A DNA stretch of 64,000 nucleotides from Sulfurimonas xiamenensis (lineage in GTDB: Bacteria > Campylobacterota > Campylobacteria > Campylobacterales > Sulfurimonadaceae). Shown one piece after another: positions 14,629 to 23,522 of the stretch. Both the position numbers and the translations under genes were made by a program. The notes under the pieces are model-generated. The model did no database searches. It saw only the letters and a program-made list of their open reading frames with translations, and was not told the origin of the DNA. Each line of letters opens with the position of its first letter. The stretch's first letter is position 1. The DNA lies in NCBI RefSeq assembly GCF_009258045.1, contig NZ_CP041166.1, forward strand, positions 1,488,001 through 1,552,000, written 5' to 3'.

Positions 14629-14639
14629 CAGCTCCACCA
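14629..14639 (+). other. third att copy (right end of the second element)
   Basis: CAGCTCCACCA matches the last 11 bases of tmRNA; the match with the second copy extends three bases further left (CCACAGCTCCACCA). It marks the right boundary. Confidence 0.7.
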
Positions 14640-14670
14640 ATCACTTACTTTTAAATAAAAAAAATAATTA

Positions 14671-14706
14671 CCAGTTTAAAGCAGAAGTTTGCTTCCACCA
14701 AACTGG
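14671..14706 (-). terminator. intrinsic terminator of the K/E/Q-repeat protein gene
   Basis: A nested stem (CCAGTTT / AAACTGG with inner AAGCA / TGCTT) is followed, on the minus strand, by a T-rich tract. It terminates the leftward gene at 14748. Confidence 0.7.
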
Positions 14707-14747
14707 CTAAATTTTTGTAAACAAAAAATTTTTAATAATCTGAAAAA

Positions 14748-15158
14748 TTAATCGTCATTTGCTTCTATATTTGAATTTCGATTTTTTTCCTTCTGAGATT
14801 TGCGTTGCTCTTTTTCTAACTCTTTTTGAGATTTGCGTTCTTCTTTTTGAGCTTTACGCTCTTCTTTTTCTTGTTTTTTTTGAGCTTTACGCTCTTCCTT
14901 TTCTTGCTTTTTCTGAGCTTTGCGTTCTTCTATTTCTTGTTTTTTCTGAGCTTTGCGTTCTTCTATTTCTTGTTTTTTCTGAGCTTTTAAATTCTTTTGT
15001 TCCTGTTTTCTGTCATAACTTTGCTCATTTTTTTGAACTCTTTCTTGAGTGTATCCTTCACTATTATTTTTAGAACCTTTGCCGTTTTGGGCAAATAGTG
15101 CCGATGGCACAACAATTAATGATGCTACACACAATGCTTTTAAAATGATTTTTTTCAT
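14748..15158 (-). CDS. secreted Lys/Glu/Gln repeat protein
   Basis: The 136-residue precursor has a signal peptide (MKKIILKALCVASLIVVPSALFAQ, cleavage probably after AFA-type LFA). After that it consists mainly of tandem 11-residue repeats of the type KAQKKQEKEER, mirrored by a 33-bp DNA repeat with five or so units, then a degenerate KSQKE tail. Such a highly charged repeat is probably a single long helix in the periplasm. The repeats could expand or contract by slippage. No enzymatic family is recognised. It is a single gene with its own terminator. Confidence 0.7.
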   Translation of the reverse strand: MKKIILKALCVASLIVVPSALFAQNGKGSKNNSEGYTQERVQKNEQSYDRKQEQKNLKAQKKQEIEERKAQKKQEIEERKAQKKQEKEERKAQKKQEKEERKAQKEERKSQKELEKEQRKSQKEKNRNSNIEANDD

Positions 15159-15358
15159 GATAACTTCTCCCGATTTTTATTATATTTTAAAATATAAATC
15201 TATTTTTCTAAAAGTTAATTTTATTACTTTAAAAAATTAAAACTTTTACAACATTAATTTTCAAAAATGCTAAATTTTTTCTAGCATTAAACACATTTTA
15301 CAAAAAATACTTTAAAAACAAAATTAGTAATATTTATTTTTTTGATATTTCTAAGATT

Positions 15359-16183
15359 TTATCTGCCTATATTGAAAATTCCTTTTATAAAATAGTATAA
15401 AACCAAAAGAAAAATTATTGGCAAAAGTATAGTCTGAAACACAAAAACAGTTATCAAATCAACAATATACTGACTGGAATCTTCAGCCGCATCTCTATAC
15501 TCATCAACTTTTTTGCTGTAATAATCAGAATCAAATTTTTCTACTACTTTATCAAAAAAAGAACTCTGCTGTTTTTGCATAATAGTCTCATTTGTAACTT
15601 TACTGACCTCATCTTTGGCTTTAACAATATTTTCATTTAGCTTCTCAATATTATATTCAGGCTTAACAAAATAGTGATATGTCACCTCATTTACAAATCC
15701 TATAAAAGGTATTGCAAATCTCAAAAAAACCAAAATAACAGTAACTTTAAAAAATAACGATCGAACTCTTTCATCTTTTTTAAACCTAAGAAATAACCAA
15801 ATATTTACTACCGTCAAACAAAAGACCAAAACTATATTGAATATTTTGTTTGTCACAAAAGCCATCAATATTTTTTGAATACCCAATGATGTCATGCTTG
15901 CAAGCATTATAAGAGAAAATTGTTCAATTAAATCATTAATCGGATCTAAAACTTCGCCTATAGCAACCGTTAAAAAAGGCAGATCCAACTCTGTTCCCTG
16001 AGCAAGAGATATAACTGCATTTAGAGCCTTAGCGCTGCCAAATACTACAATTGCTTGAGCCAAAGAGTCATCAATAATTTCTTTTGCCTTTATATCGATA
16101 GCAAAAGAGAAAGCCAAAACAACTACAACTATTGAAAAAAAAAGTATCAATATCTTATCCCAATATTTAACTAAAAAATTCAT
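15359..16183 (-). CDS. conserved-type inner-membrane protein, unknown function
   Basis: The 274-residue protein has an N-terminal membrane helix (ILILFFSIVVVVLAFSFAI), a region with EQFSLIMLASMTSLGIQKIL, about four further hydrophobic segments, a periplasmic or cytoplasmic helical stretch (residues ~170-230, with KLNENIVKAKDEVSKV) and a final helix. I do not recognise a family and no catalytic motif is visible. It lies alone between the repeat protein and the transporter gene, both leftward. Confidence 0.6.
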   Translation of the reverse strand: MNFLVKYWDKILILFFSIVVVVLAFSFAIDIKAKEIIDDSLAQAIVVFGSAKALNAVISLAQGTELDLPFLTVAIGEVLDPINDLIEQFSLIMLASMTSLGIQKILMAFVTNKIFNIVLVFCLTVVNIWLFLRFKKDERVRSLFFKVTVILVFLRFAIPFIGFVNEVTYHYFVKPEYNIEKLNENIVKAKDEVSKVTNETIMQKQQSSFFDKVVEKFDSDYYSKKVDEYRDAAEDSSQYIVDLITVFVFQTILLPIIFLLVLYYFIKGIFNIGR

Positions 16184-16270
16184 GCTTCCTCTTTTTGTTT
16201 AATATAAAAAATACTCCGTCTATAACTCATTCTATTATCTAAAAACTTAAAAAAAGTTAATTTAAGTTTT

Positions 16271-17689
16271 TTAAAAAACAGTATTTATAAAATAGAGCCA
16301 ACCTATTACCACCGGAGGCCCAATAAGAGCTGTTACCAGTCCAATAATTAAAAAGTCTCTGGAAATAACTTTATTACTTGCAAACACTATGGCATTTGGA
16401 GGAGTTGAAACAGGCAGACTCATAGCAAAAGAGGCACTAAGAGCTACTGCAATTACAGCGAATTGGGATGAAGATGCAGAAATTGTTGCGGCAATTGCTA
16501 CAACTATCGGAAGAGTTATATTGGTAGCTGCTGTATTACTCATAAAATTTGACACTAAAACCACAAAGTATGAAAATATCAATGCAATCCAAAATAGAGA
16601 GAGCCCATCAGTTTCAATAAGCGTTGCAAACCATGCATCTAATCCACTTTTTGAGATGGCAAAACCAAGGCTAAGTCCTCCTATGATTAAAATAATTACA
16701 TCCCATCGAATTTTACAAATATCATCCGCGTCTATTATTCCAAAAAGAGTAAGTCCTATTATAGGAAGAAAAGATATGGCTGTAGTTGGGATATGATGTA
16801 ATGGACCGCTTAACCATAAGAGTATAGTTATTATAAAAATCACAATGGTTACTACCCTTTTCCAGCCAGGAAGTATCTCTGTGTTTGAATTTTTTGTTTC
16901 ACTATCTAGATGTTCAACTTCACCGATACTTTGTAGATTTATAAACTCTTCATTTGAAGGATAAAGTTTTACTATCAAAAATCTAAGAATTATTACGATA
17001 AATAACGATGGTACCAAAGCCAGACCCATCCATCCTATAAATGATGGAGCACTCTGCCCCAAAATACCGACAGCTATTGCATTTGGAGGTGTTCCTATTA
17101 TTGTAGCCATCCCGCCAAGGTTTGCACTTACGGCAACTCCCAGAACTGTAGCTTTAGAAAATGGATTTGATGATTTTATACTTAGCAGCATAGGAGCGAT
17201 AATAGTCATCATCATAGCAGCCGTAGCAGTATTTGAGATAAACATAGACAAAAAATAAGTAACTGCCATCAGACCTGTAATAATATTATGCGGTTTGTTT
17301 CCGACATAAAATAGAACTTTTTTTGCCAGCCATACATCAATCTTTGTTTTTGAGGCGGCTAATGCCATTATAAAACCTGCTAAAAAAAGAAAAATCAAAG
17401 GTGAAGACCAGGGGTCTAAGTATATTTCCCACTCATTTGAAGCTGAAAAATCAAAATCACTAAAACCTAAAAGAACTATCTCTAGCGCTACGACCAAAAG
17501 CGAAACCGCAAATGCCGGTATTGCCTCGCTTATCCAAAGTCCTGCTGCAAAGATAAGTATAAAAAGTGTATTCACTGCTTCTTTTGATAATCCATATTCA
17601 GGAGTATATGCTAATAAAAGTGCTGCAAATAAAGAGGCGAAAAATGAGAGAAATGAAAATTGTGTAAATATTTTATAAGCAGAATTCAT
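16271..17689 (-). CDS. DASS family (SLC13) sodium/dicarboxylate-type symporter
   Basis: The 472-residue polytopic protein has the two-fold repeat of the divalent anion:sodium symporters. Both SNT signatures are present (MFISNTATAAMMM and VSNFMSNTAATNITLP), each followed by a conserved small-residue segment (ATIIGTPPNAIAVGI and LPVSTPPNAIVFAS). These form the sodium and carboxylate sites. Substrates in the family include succinate, malate, fumarate, citrate and sulfate; the choice cannot be read from sequence. The gene stands alone, leftward. Confidence 0.88.
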   Translation of the reverse strand: MNSAYKIFTQFSFLSFFASLFAALLLAYTPEYGLSKEAVNTLFILIFAAGLWISEAIPAFAVSLLVVALEIVLLGFSDFDFSASNEWEIYLDPWSSPLIFLFLAGFIMALAASKTKIDVWLAKKVLFYVGNKPHNIITGLMAVTYFLSMFISNTATAAMMMTIIAPMLLSIKSSNPFSKATVLGVAVSANLGGMATIIGTPPNAIAVGILGQSAPSFIGWMGLALVPSLFIVIILRFLIVKLYPSNEEFINLQSIGEVEHLDSETKNSNTEILPGWKRVVTIVIFIITILLWLSGPLHHIPTTAISFLPIIGLTLFGIIDADDICKIRWDVIILIIGGLSLGFAISKSGLDAWFATLIETDGLSLFWIALIFSYFVVLVSNFMSNTAATNITLPIVVAIAATISASSSQFAVIAVALSASFAMSLPVSTPPNAIVFASNKVISRDFLIIGLVTALIGPPVVIGWLYFINTVF

Positions 17690-17862
17690 GAAATTTTTAC
17701 CATCTCTTTTAAACTTAAGTATTTATTAATTTTTTTATCATTATATCAAACTAAAAAATTTAAAACGAATAAAGAAATTAAATTTTTTTAAGATTTATTA
17801 TTTTAACAACTCCTCAGCACTAATTTTGTATAATCTCTTTTAAATTTTTCAAAAGGTATTCT

Positions 17863-18789
17863 ATGCGCGGTTATAAAATTTTCGCTGGTTCTGCCAGCAA
17901 TCAATTTGCCAAAGAAGTTTGTCAAATTCTAGATGTCCCACTTGCAAAAGCTGATGTTAAAAAATTTAGTGATGGAGAGATCTCTATCCAAATATCAGAA
18001 AGTGTTCGCGGGCGTGATGTATTTATTATCCAGTCAACAGGAGCACCCTCAAATGATAATTTAATGGAGCTTCTAATTATGACAGATGCTCTTCGCAGAT
18101 CAAGTGCTTCTAGTATTACAGCTGTTGTTCCATACTATGGATATGCAAGGCAAGACCGTAAAGCAGCTCCTCGTGTTCCAATTACTGCAAGACTTGTAGC
18201 TGACATGTATGAAGCTGCCGGGATAGACAGAGTTGTAACGATAGATTTGCATGCAGGGCAGATCCAAGGCTTTTTCAATATTCCTGTTGACAACCTTTAC
18301 GGCTCTGTAACCTTTGAAAACTATATTAAAAGTAAAAATCTTAAAAATCCTGTTATAGCATCTCCTGATATCGGCGGTGTTGCAAGAGCAAGATATTTCG
18401 CCTCACGCATGGGACTTGATATGGTTATTGTTGATAAACGCCGTGAAAAAGCAAATGAGAGTGAAGTTATGAATATTATCGGTGATGTAAGCGGAAAAGA
18501 TGTTATTATGATTGATGATATGGTAGATACTGCCGGAACTATGGTAAAAGCGGCAACTGCGCTTAAAAATAAAGGGGCTTCTTCTGTTATGGCGTGTGCT
18601 ACGCATGCTGTTTTAAGCGGAAAAGCTTACGAAAATATAGAAAACGGTGAACTTGATGAGCTCATTGTTACAAATACATTAGAATCAAAACCGCACGATA
18701 AAATTGTAGTTTTAACGGTTGCACCTCTTTTTGCAGAAGTTATTCGCAGAGTTTATCATAACGAAAGCGTAAACTCATTATTTGCATAA
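17863..18789 (+). CDS. prs: ribose-phosphate pyrophosphokinase
   Basis: This enzyme makes PRPP from ribose 5-phosphate and ATP for nucleotide, histidine and tryptophan synthesis. The 308-residue length is standard. Recognisable blocks are FSDGEISIQISESVRGRDVF, YYGYARQDRK and the PRPP-binding loop MIDDMVDTAGTM. A TATAAT box lies at 17829-17834 and a TTTTTCAAAAGG-type ribosome-binding site precedes the ATG. lepA follows after 13 bp, so the two are cotranscribed. Confidence 0.97.
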   Translation: MRGYKIFAGSASNQFAKEVCQILDVPLAKADVKKFSDGEISIQISESVRGRDVFIIQSTGAPSNDNLMELLIMTDALRRSSASSITAVVPYYGYARQDRKAAPRVPITARLVADMYEAAGIDRVVTIDLHAGQIQGFFNIPVDNLYGSVTFENYIKSKNLKNPVIASPDIGGVARARYFASRMGLDMVIVDKRREKANESEVMNIIGDVSGKDVIMIDDMVDTAGTMVKAATALKNKGASSVMACATHAVLSGKAYENIENGELDELIVTNTLESKPHDKIVVLTVAPLFAEVIRRVYHNESVNSLFA

Positions 18790-18802
18790 TCAAGGGAATT
18801 AA

Positions 18803-20593
18803 TTGAAAAATATTAGAAACTTTTCTATCATAGCGCATATTGACCACGGTAAAAGTACTTTAGCTGATCGTATCATTCAAGAGTGCGGCTCTGTAACCGA
18901 GAGGGAACTAGGCAAACAGATGATGGATACGATGGATATCGAAAAGGAGCGCGGTATTACCATAAAAGCTCAAAGTGTCAGGCTTGATTATGTTAAAGAC
19001 GGTGAGCACTATATTTTAAATCTTATTGATACTCCGGGTCATGTTGATTTTTCTTATGAAGTTAGTAAGTCCTTGGCTTCAAGTGATGGTGCACTGCTTA
19101 TCGTTGATGCAGCTCAAGGAGTTGAAGCTCAAACAATTGCAAATGTTTATCTTGCAATGGAAAATAACTTAGAACTTATTCCTGTTATAAACAAGATAGA
19201 CCTTCCTGCAGCAGATCCCATAAAAGTAGCAGAAGAGATTGAAACAAGCATAGGAATAGATGCAACTGATGCTTGTTTAGTATCCGCAAAAACAGGAGTC
19301 GGTATCCGTGAGCTTATAGATGCTATAGTAGAACGAGTTCCGGCTCCTGTTGGAGACCCTGACTCTCCTACAAAAGCTATTATTTACGACTCCTGGTTTG
19401 ATCCGTACCTTGGTGCATTGGCATTAGTGCGTGTGTTTGATGGAGAGATTAAAAAAAATCAAGTAGTAAAACTTATGAGCAACAACGAGGAGCATCAAGT
19501 TCTTGACTTAATGTATCCTCATCCATTAAAGAGACAAAAAACAGCTTCTATAAAAAGTGGCGAAATCGGCATAGTAGTTCTTGGCTTAAAAGATGTAAGC
19601 GTTGTAAATGTAGGTGATACTATTACCGATGCAAAAAAACCAACTGCAGAACCTGTAGGAAAGTATGAGCCGGCTAAACCGTTTGTATTTGCAGGTCTCT
19701 ACCCTATTGATACGGATATGTTTGAAGAGCTTCGTGACGCATTAGACAAACTTCGTTTAAATGACAGCTCTCTCTCTTATGAGCCTGAAACCTCTATAGC
19801 TCTTGGTTTTGGATTTCGTGTCGGATTTTTGGGAATGCTTCATATGGAAGTTATCAAGGAGCGTCTTGAAAGAGAGTTTGGGCTTGATTTAATTGCTACT
19901 GCACCATCTGTTATTTATAATGTGTATCTAAACAACGGAGATTTGGTAGAGGTTCAAAATCCTTCGGAACTTCCGCCGATAAACCATATAGACAGAATAG
20001 AAGAGCCTTACATAAAAGCAACGGTAATAACACCAAGCGAATATCTTGGAAATGTTATAAACCTTCTTATATCCAAAAGAGGTACGCAGGATAAGATGAC
20101 ATATCTAAATGAAGATAGAGTTATGCTTGAGTATTCTCTTCCTATGAACGAGATAGTCGTCGGTTTTTACGATACTTTAAAATCTATCTCGAAAGGTTAT
20201 GCTTCATTTGACTATGAGCCGATAGAGTTTAGAGAGGGTGACCTTGTAAAACTAGATGTTAAAGTAGCCGGTGAGGTTGTTGATGCATTAAGCGTTATAG
20301 TGCCTCGCACATCGGCTTTAACTCGCGGTCGAGCTTTGGTTAAAAACATGAAAGAGCTTATCCCTCGTCAGTTGTTTGAAGTAGCTGTTCAAGCATCTTT
20401 GGGCAATCAGGTTATAGCTCGTGAAACAGTAAAATCAATGGGCAAAAATGTTACTGCAAAGTGTTACGGCGGTGACATTACCCGCAAGAGAAAACTGCTT
20501 GAAAAACAAAAAGCCGGCAAAAAAAGAATGAAATCTATCGGGAAAGTACAGCTTCCTCAAGAAGCGTTTATGTCCGTATTGAAGATGGACTAA
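18803..20593 (+). CDS. lepA: elongation factor 4 (LepA)
   Basis: The translational GTPase LepA acts on stalled or mistranslocated ribosomes. The 596-residue protein starts at TTG 18803 (AAGGGAATTAA ribosome-binding site). It has the G1 motif AHIDHGKS, G3 DTPGHVDF, G4 NKIDLP and the LepA-specific C-terminal domain with basic end ([20 protein letters not shown]...[11 protein letters not shown]). All domains are present. Confidence 0.97.
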   Translation: MKNIRNFSIIAHIDHGKSTLADRIIQECGSVTERELGKQMMDTMDIEKERGITIKAQSVRLDYVKDGEHYILNLIDTPGHVDFSYEVSKSLASSDGALLIVDAAQGVEAQTIANVYLAMENNLELIPVINKIDLPAADPIKVAEEIETSIGIDATDACLVSAKTGVGIRELIDAIVERVPAPVGDPDSPTKAIIYDSWFDPYLGALALVRVFDGEIKKNQVVKLMSNNEEHQVLDLMYPHPLKRQKTASIKSGEIGIVVLGLKDVSVVNVGDTITDAKKPTAEPVGKYEPAKPFVFAGLYPIDTDMFEELRDALDKLRLNDSSLSYEPETSIALGFGFRVGFLGMLHMEVIKERLEREFGLDLIATAPSVIYNVYLNNGDLVEVQNPSELPPINHIDRIEEPYIKATVITPSEYLGNVINLLISKRGTQDKMTYLNEDRVMLEYSLPMNEIVVGFYDTLKSISKGYASFDYEPIEFREGDLVKLDVKVAGEVVDALSVIVPRTSALTRGRALVKNMKELIPRQLFEVAVQASLGNQVIARETVKSMGKNVTAKCYGGDITRKRKLLEKQKAGKKRMKSIGKVQLPQEAFMSVLKMD

Positions 20594-20602
20594 GCAGTAT
20601 AA

Positions 20603-21178
20603 ATGAGATGTCTAATGTGCGAGAACTTATCACTCTCGCATATCTGCAATAATTGCCAAAACAAATTTTTATCTCCTTCTATCTACAAAAGAAAAATTCT
20701 TAACAATATAGAAGTTATCTCTTTTTACAAATACAGCGATATAAAAGATTTGCTTCATACAAAACATACCGATTTAGGCTATTATGTTTACTCCATACTT
20801 GCAAAAAATTCTCTAAAAAAATTTGCTGCTGCATTTGACTATCCCGGTATAGTAACTTCAATAGCCATTGATGATTATGTGCAAAACGGTTACTCTCATA
20901 CAGCAATATTAAATAAATCATTAAAAAGCAAAAGCATAAAGCCGTTTTTTAATAAACTAAGAGCAAAAAACAAAATCTCCTATTCCGGAAAAAGCAGAGA
21001 ATTTAGAATTTTAAATTCAAGAGATTTTGAACTAAAAAAATTTAAAGAAAAAGAGTTGATTTTAGTAGATGATATAGTCACAACAGGTTCTACTTTTACA
21101 CAGGCCGTCCAGATTATGCAAAAAAATCAAAAAAAAGTCCTGTTTTGTCTCGCTTTAGCAGATGCAAGTACAAAATAA
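20603..21178 (+). CDS. ComF-like phosphoribosyltransferase family protein
   Basis: The N-terminus carries a zinc-finger-like CLMCENLSLSHICNNC, and the C-terminal half has a PRPP-binding loop ILVDDIVTTGST, the arrangement of ComF. ComF proteins take part in DNA uptake in competent bacteria. Length (191 residues) is a little short. It follows lepA by 9 bp and is probably cotranscribed. Confidence 0.8.
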   Translation: MRCLMCENLSLSHICNNCQNKFLSPSIYKRKILNNIEVISFYKYSDIKDLLHTKHTDLGYYVYSILAKNSLKKFAAAFDYPGIVTSIAIDDYVQNGYSHTAILNKSLKSKSIKPFFNKLRAKNKISYSGKSREFRILNSRDFELKKFKEKELILVDDIVTTGSTFTQAVQIMQKNQKKVLFCLALADASTK

Positions 21179-21230
21179 GCGGCGGCTATGTATAATTGCA
21201 GCCGTATTTTCTAAATAATAGGGGTTAAAT

Positions 21231-23090
21231 GTGAAAATATATCTTTTTTTAATATTTTTAACAACTCTGTTGTTTAGTAAAGAAGCAGATATCGATGAAT
21301 TGCTTTCTCAATATAGAGCGGCAAGTGAACTTTATTTTGAAACAAAAAATGAAGAAGCGGGACATATTATAGTATTTTCTCGCGCAGACTTAGACAAAAT
21401 GCAGGCTTATACACTAAATGATGTTTTAAAAACATTAAGAATGTTTACACTAAAAACTACAAACTTTGGAATGAGCTCACTTGTAAAAACTCCCTACTCA
21501 GAACAGAGTATGTCATCTGTTAAAATATTTATAAATTCTTATGAATTAACATCTGTTACTTCTGGTACAAGCATGGCCCAGTTTGGAAAAATGGGACTCA
21601 ATCATATAGATCATATAGAAGTTTACCAAGCTTCAAACTCTATCACTTTTAGCGGTGAACCTGGGAATATGATTATTAAACTCTACACTAAAGATTCATC
21701 AAGAGAGAGGGCATTTGTATCACAACTCTCGCTTGACTCTGAGGGAGGCTCTAGAGCTCAAATAATAGAAGCTGATACATTTAACGGCTACTCCTGTTTA
21801 GCAAATATTGATATCGGTAAAAATGAGTATAAAAAATACAAAAACAACCAAAGTACATTGTCAAGAGATGGATATAGAGGACAATTTTACTTTAACCTCT
21901 CAAAAAAAGAGGACTTTATGCTCGAAGCAGGAAGCTCTTCAGAAAAGTATGATCTCTTTAGCGGTATAGGCTCTTCCATAGAAGATGGAGAAGTTGATGT
22001 AAAATATCACTACATTCAATTTACAAAATATCTTGATACCTCTTTAAAATTTATTTTTTCAAGTACTTACGAAACTCTGGAAATAGAAAATTCGGATACA
22101 ACCGGTATATCACTTTTTGATGAAACAATAGCAAATGATTTTATTATGAGAGCAGGTTCGTATACCAACAGTGCAATCTTAGAGAAGAGACACAAATACA
22201 AAAACAATAATCTTTTATTTGGCGCACAAGTAAAATTTAAAAGATTTTTTCTTGATGAGTTAAAAAGCAATAGCACAGAAAAACCGATAATTCTCGGTCC
22301 AAAAAAGCTTGATATCTACATGGCATATTTTGAAGATATTTACAGTATAAACAAAGATCATAAAATAACACTGGGTCTTAAATTTGATCATTACGACAGC
22401 CATTTTGGCACTTCTTCAACACAGGAGACATTTCGCTTGGGTTATATAGGGAGATTAAGTGAAAATTTTTCACTTAAGTCATTTGTTCAAAAAGGTTATA
22501 TCTACCCGATTTTTGCGCAAACAACATTCTCCCCAATCTACAATCCAAATCCATATTTAAAAAGTTCAAAAACAGCTATTGCCAAAGTTGAACTTGAGTA
22601 TAAAAAAGAGAGTGTAACTATAACCGCAGGAGCGGGAGGTTCTAAATCTAAAAATGGAATCATATATGATGCTTCAGAAAAAATATATATAAATAATGAT
22701 AAAAATTCTGATTATAAACATTTTTTTATCAACAGCAGCTATAAATTTAACGCAGATAACAAAATAATTTTTGAGTATTTTAAGGCATATAAAGATAATT
22801 TTTATTTTAGCTCAGACGAAGGAGTACTTCTTCAAATTTATAATAGAGTTAATAAGTTTGACATCTATAATGAACTCGTATATCGATCCTCTTACATCGG
22901 TGTCGACGGCGTACATATCGATGCAGGCTATGACTATACCGCGGGTATAATCTATCATTACAGCAAAAAACTTGATTTGAAAATAAAAGGCGAGAATATA
23001 TTTGACAAAGCAATTCAAAACAGCATATCGGGTATAAAAGTGCCTGCTCTTGAGAAGAGAGCCATCTTCACAATGGAGTATATTTTTTAA
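21231..23090 (+). CDS. TonB-dependent receptor-like outer-membrane protein
   Basis: Translation starts at GTG 21231 after AGGGG. The 619-residue protein has a signal peptide (KIYLFLIFLTTLLFS), a plug domain (residues ~40-150: IIVFSRADLDKMQAYTLNDVLKTLRMF, VKIFINSYELTSVTSG, HIDHIEVYQAS...GEPGNMIIKLYTK) and a long beta-rich barrel ending in TMEYIF, a standard terminal beta-signal. No typical TonB box is obvious. The ligand is unknown. It is followed without gap by a small periplasmic protein gene and a diguanylate cyclase gene, so it may be a sensor-type receptor. Confidence 0.82.
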   Translation: MKIYLFLIFLTTLLFSKEADIDELLSQYRAASELYFETKNEEAGHIIVFSRADLDKMQAYTLNDVLKTLRMFTLKTTNFGMSSLVKTPYSEQSMSSVKIFINSYELTSVTSGTSMAQFGKMGLNHIDHIEVYQASNSITFSGEPGNMIIKLYTKDSSRERAFVSQLSLDSEGGSRAQIIEADTFNGYSCLANIDIGKNEYKKYKNNQSTLSRDGYRGQFYFNLSKKEDFMLEAGSSSEKYDLFSGIGSSIEDGEVDVKYHYIQFTKYLDTSLKFIFSSTYETLEIENSDTTGISLFDETIANDFIMRAGSYTNSAILEKRHKYKNNNLLFGAQVKFKRFFLDELKSNSTEKPIILGPKKLDIYMAYFEDIYSINKDHKITLGLKFDHYDSHFGTSSTQETFRLGYIGRLSENFSLKSFVQKGYIYPIFAQTTFSPIYNPNPYLKSSKTAIAKVELEYKKESVTITAGAGGSKSKNGIIYDASEKIYINNDKNSDYKHFFINSSYKFNADNKIIFEYFKAYKDNFYFSSDEGVLLQIYNRVNKFDIYNELVYRSSYIGVDGVHIDAGYDYTAGIIYHYSKKLDLKIKGENIFDKAIQNSISGIKVPALEKRAIFTMEYIF

Positions 23091-23522
23091 ATGAAAACAG
23101 TTGTAAGTATACTTTTTTTAATTATTACTGTTTTTGCTTCAGAAAACAAACATATTATAAAAACGCAAATATTAGAAAAAATTTTTACAAATATTTCTAT
23201 ACAAGATGAGTTAATTATCTGGTCAGACAATAAAAATCTGCTTTTTGAATTTAAAGAAAGCACAAGCCTAAAAACCTCTTCAACTTGCGAAGACTCCTCT
23301 TTAATAATTTTAGATAAAAAACAAAACCTAAAAAAGAGTTGCTACAAAAAAACTATTTTTGTACTTGATTATTCACTGCTAAAAGAGATTCCACGCAGTT
23401 TTGGCGCAATGTTTTGGAAAAAAGGCAGACCAAATATCGTTATCCTTAAACCAAGAATAAAAGAACAATCCATTAAAGTTTCAAACAAACTAGACAAATA
23501 TATAGAAGAGAAGATATGGTAA
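23091..23522 (+). CDS. small periplasmic protein between receptor and cyclase
   Basis: The 143-residue protein has a signal peptide (MKTVVSILFLIITVFAS), two cysteines in the mature part (TSSTCEDSS and KKSCYKK) and the segment FGAMFWKKGRPNIVILKPRIKEQSI. Its ATG follows the receptor stop directly and its end overlaps the cyclase gene by 7 bp. By position and size it could be a YfiR-like periplasmic regulator of the cyclase; sequence support for that is weak. Confidence 0.6.
   Translation: MKTVVSILFLIITVFASENKHIIKTQILEKIFTNISIQDELIIWSDNKNLLFEFKESTSLKTSSTCEDSSLIILDKKQNLKKSCYKKTIFVLDYSLLKEIPRSFGAMFWKKGRPNIVILKPRIKEQSIKVSNKLDKYIEEKIW

Larger units (their letters stand above)
9884..14639. mobile_element. 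4.8-kb satellite-like integrative element
   Basis: The element is bounded by att copies at 9869 and 14629 and carries an integrase, an HTH-type protein, an AlpA-like regulator, two short unrecognised genes, a possible replication initiator and a 34-codon gene, all rightward. A 34-bp repeat lies near each end. There are no capsid, conjugation or lysis genes. The size and gene set resemble a phage satellite or P4-like island; that label is inference. Confidence 0.65.
13998..14747. other. 750-bp non-coding right end of the element and junction
   Basis: I see no gene here. The stretch holds three tandem AACTATTAT repeats (14078), several TTAACY motifs (14090-14200), a CCCCAA...TTGGGG hairpin near 14282, the right 34-bp repeat (14534-14567), the third att copy (14629-14639) and a leftward terminator (14671-14706). 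AT-rich repeats behind the Rep-like gene could be an origin. Confidence 0.55.
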
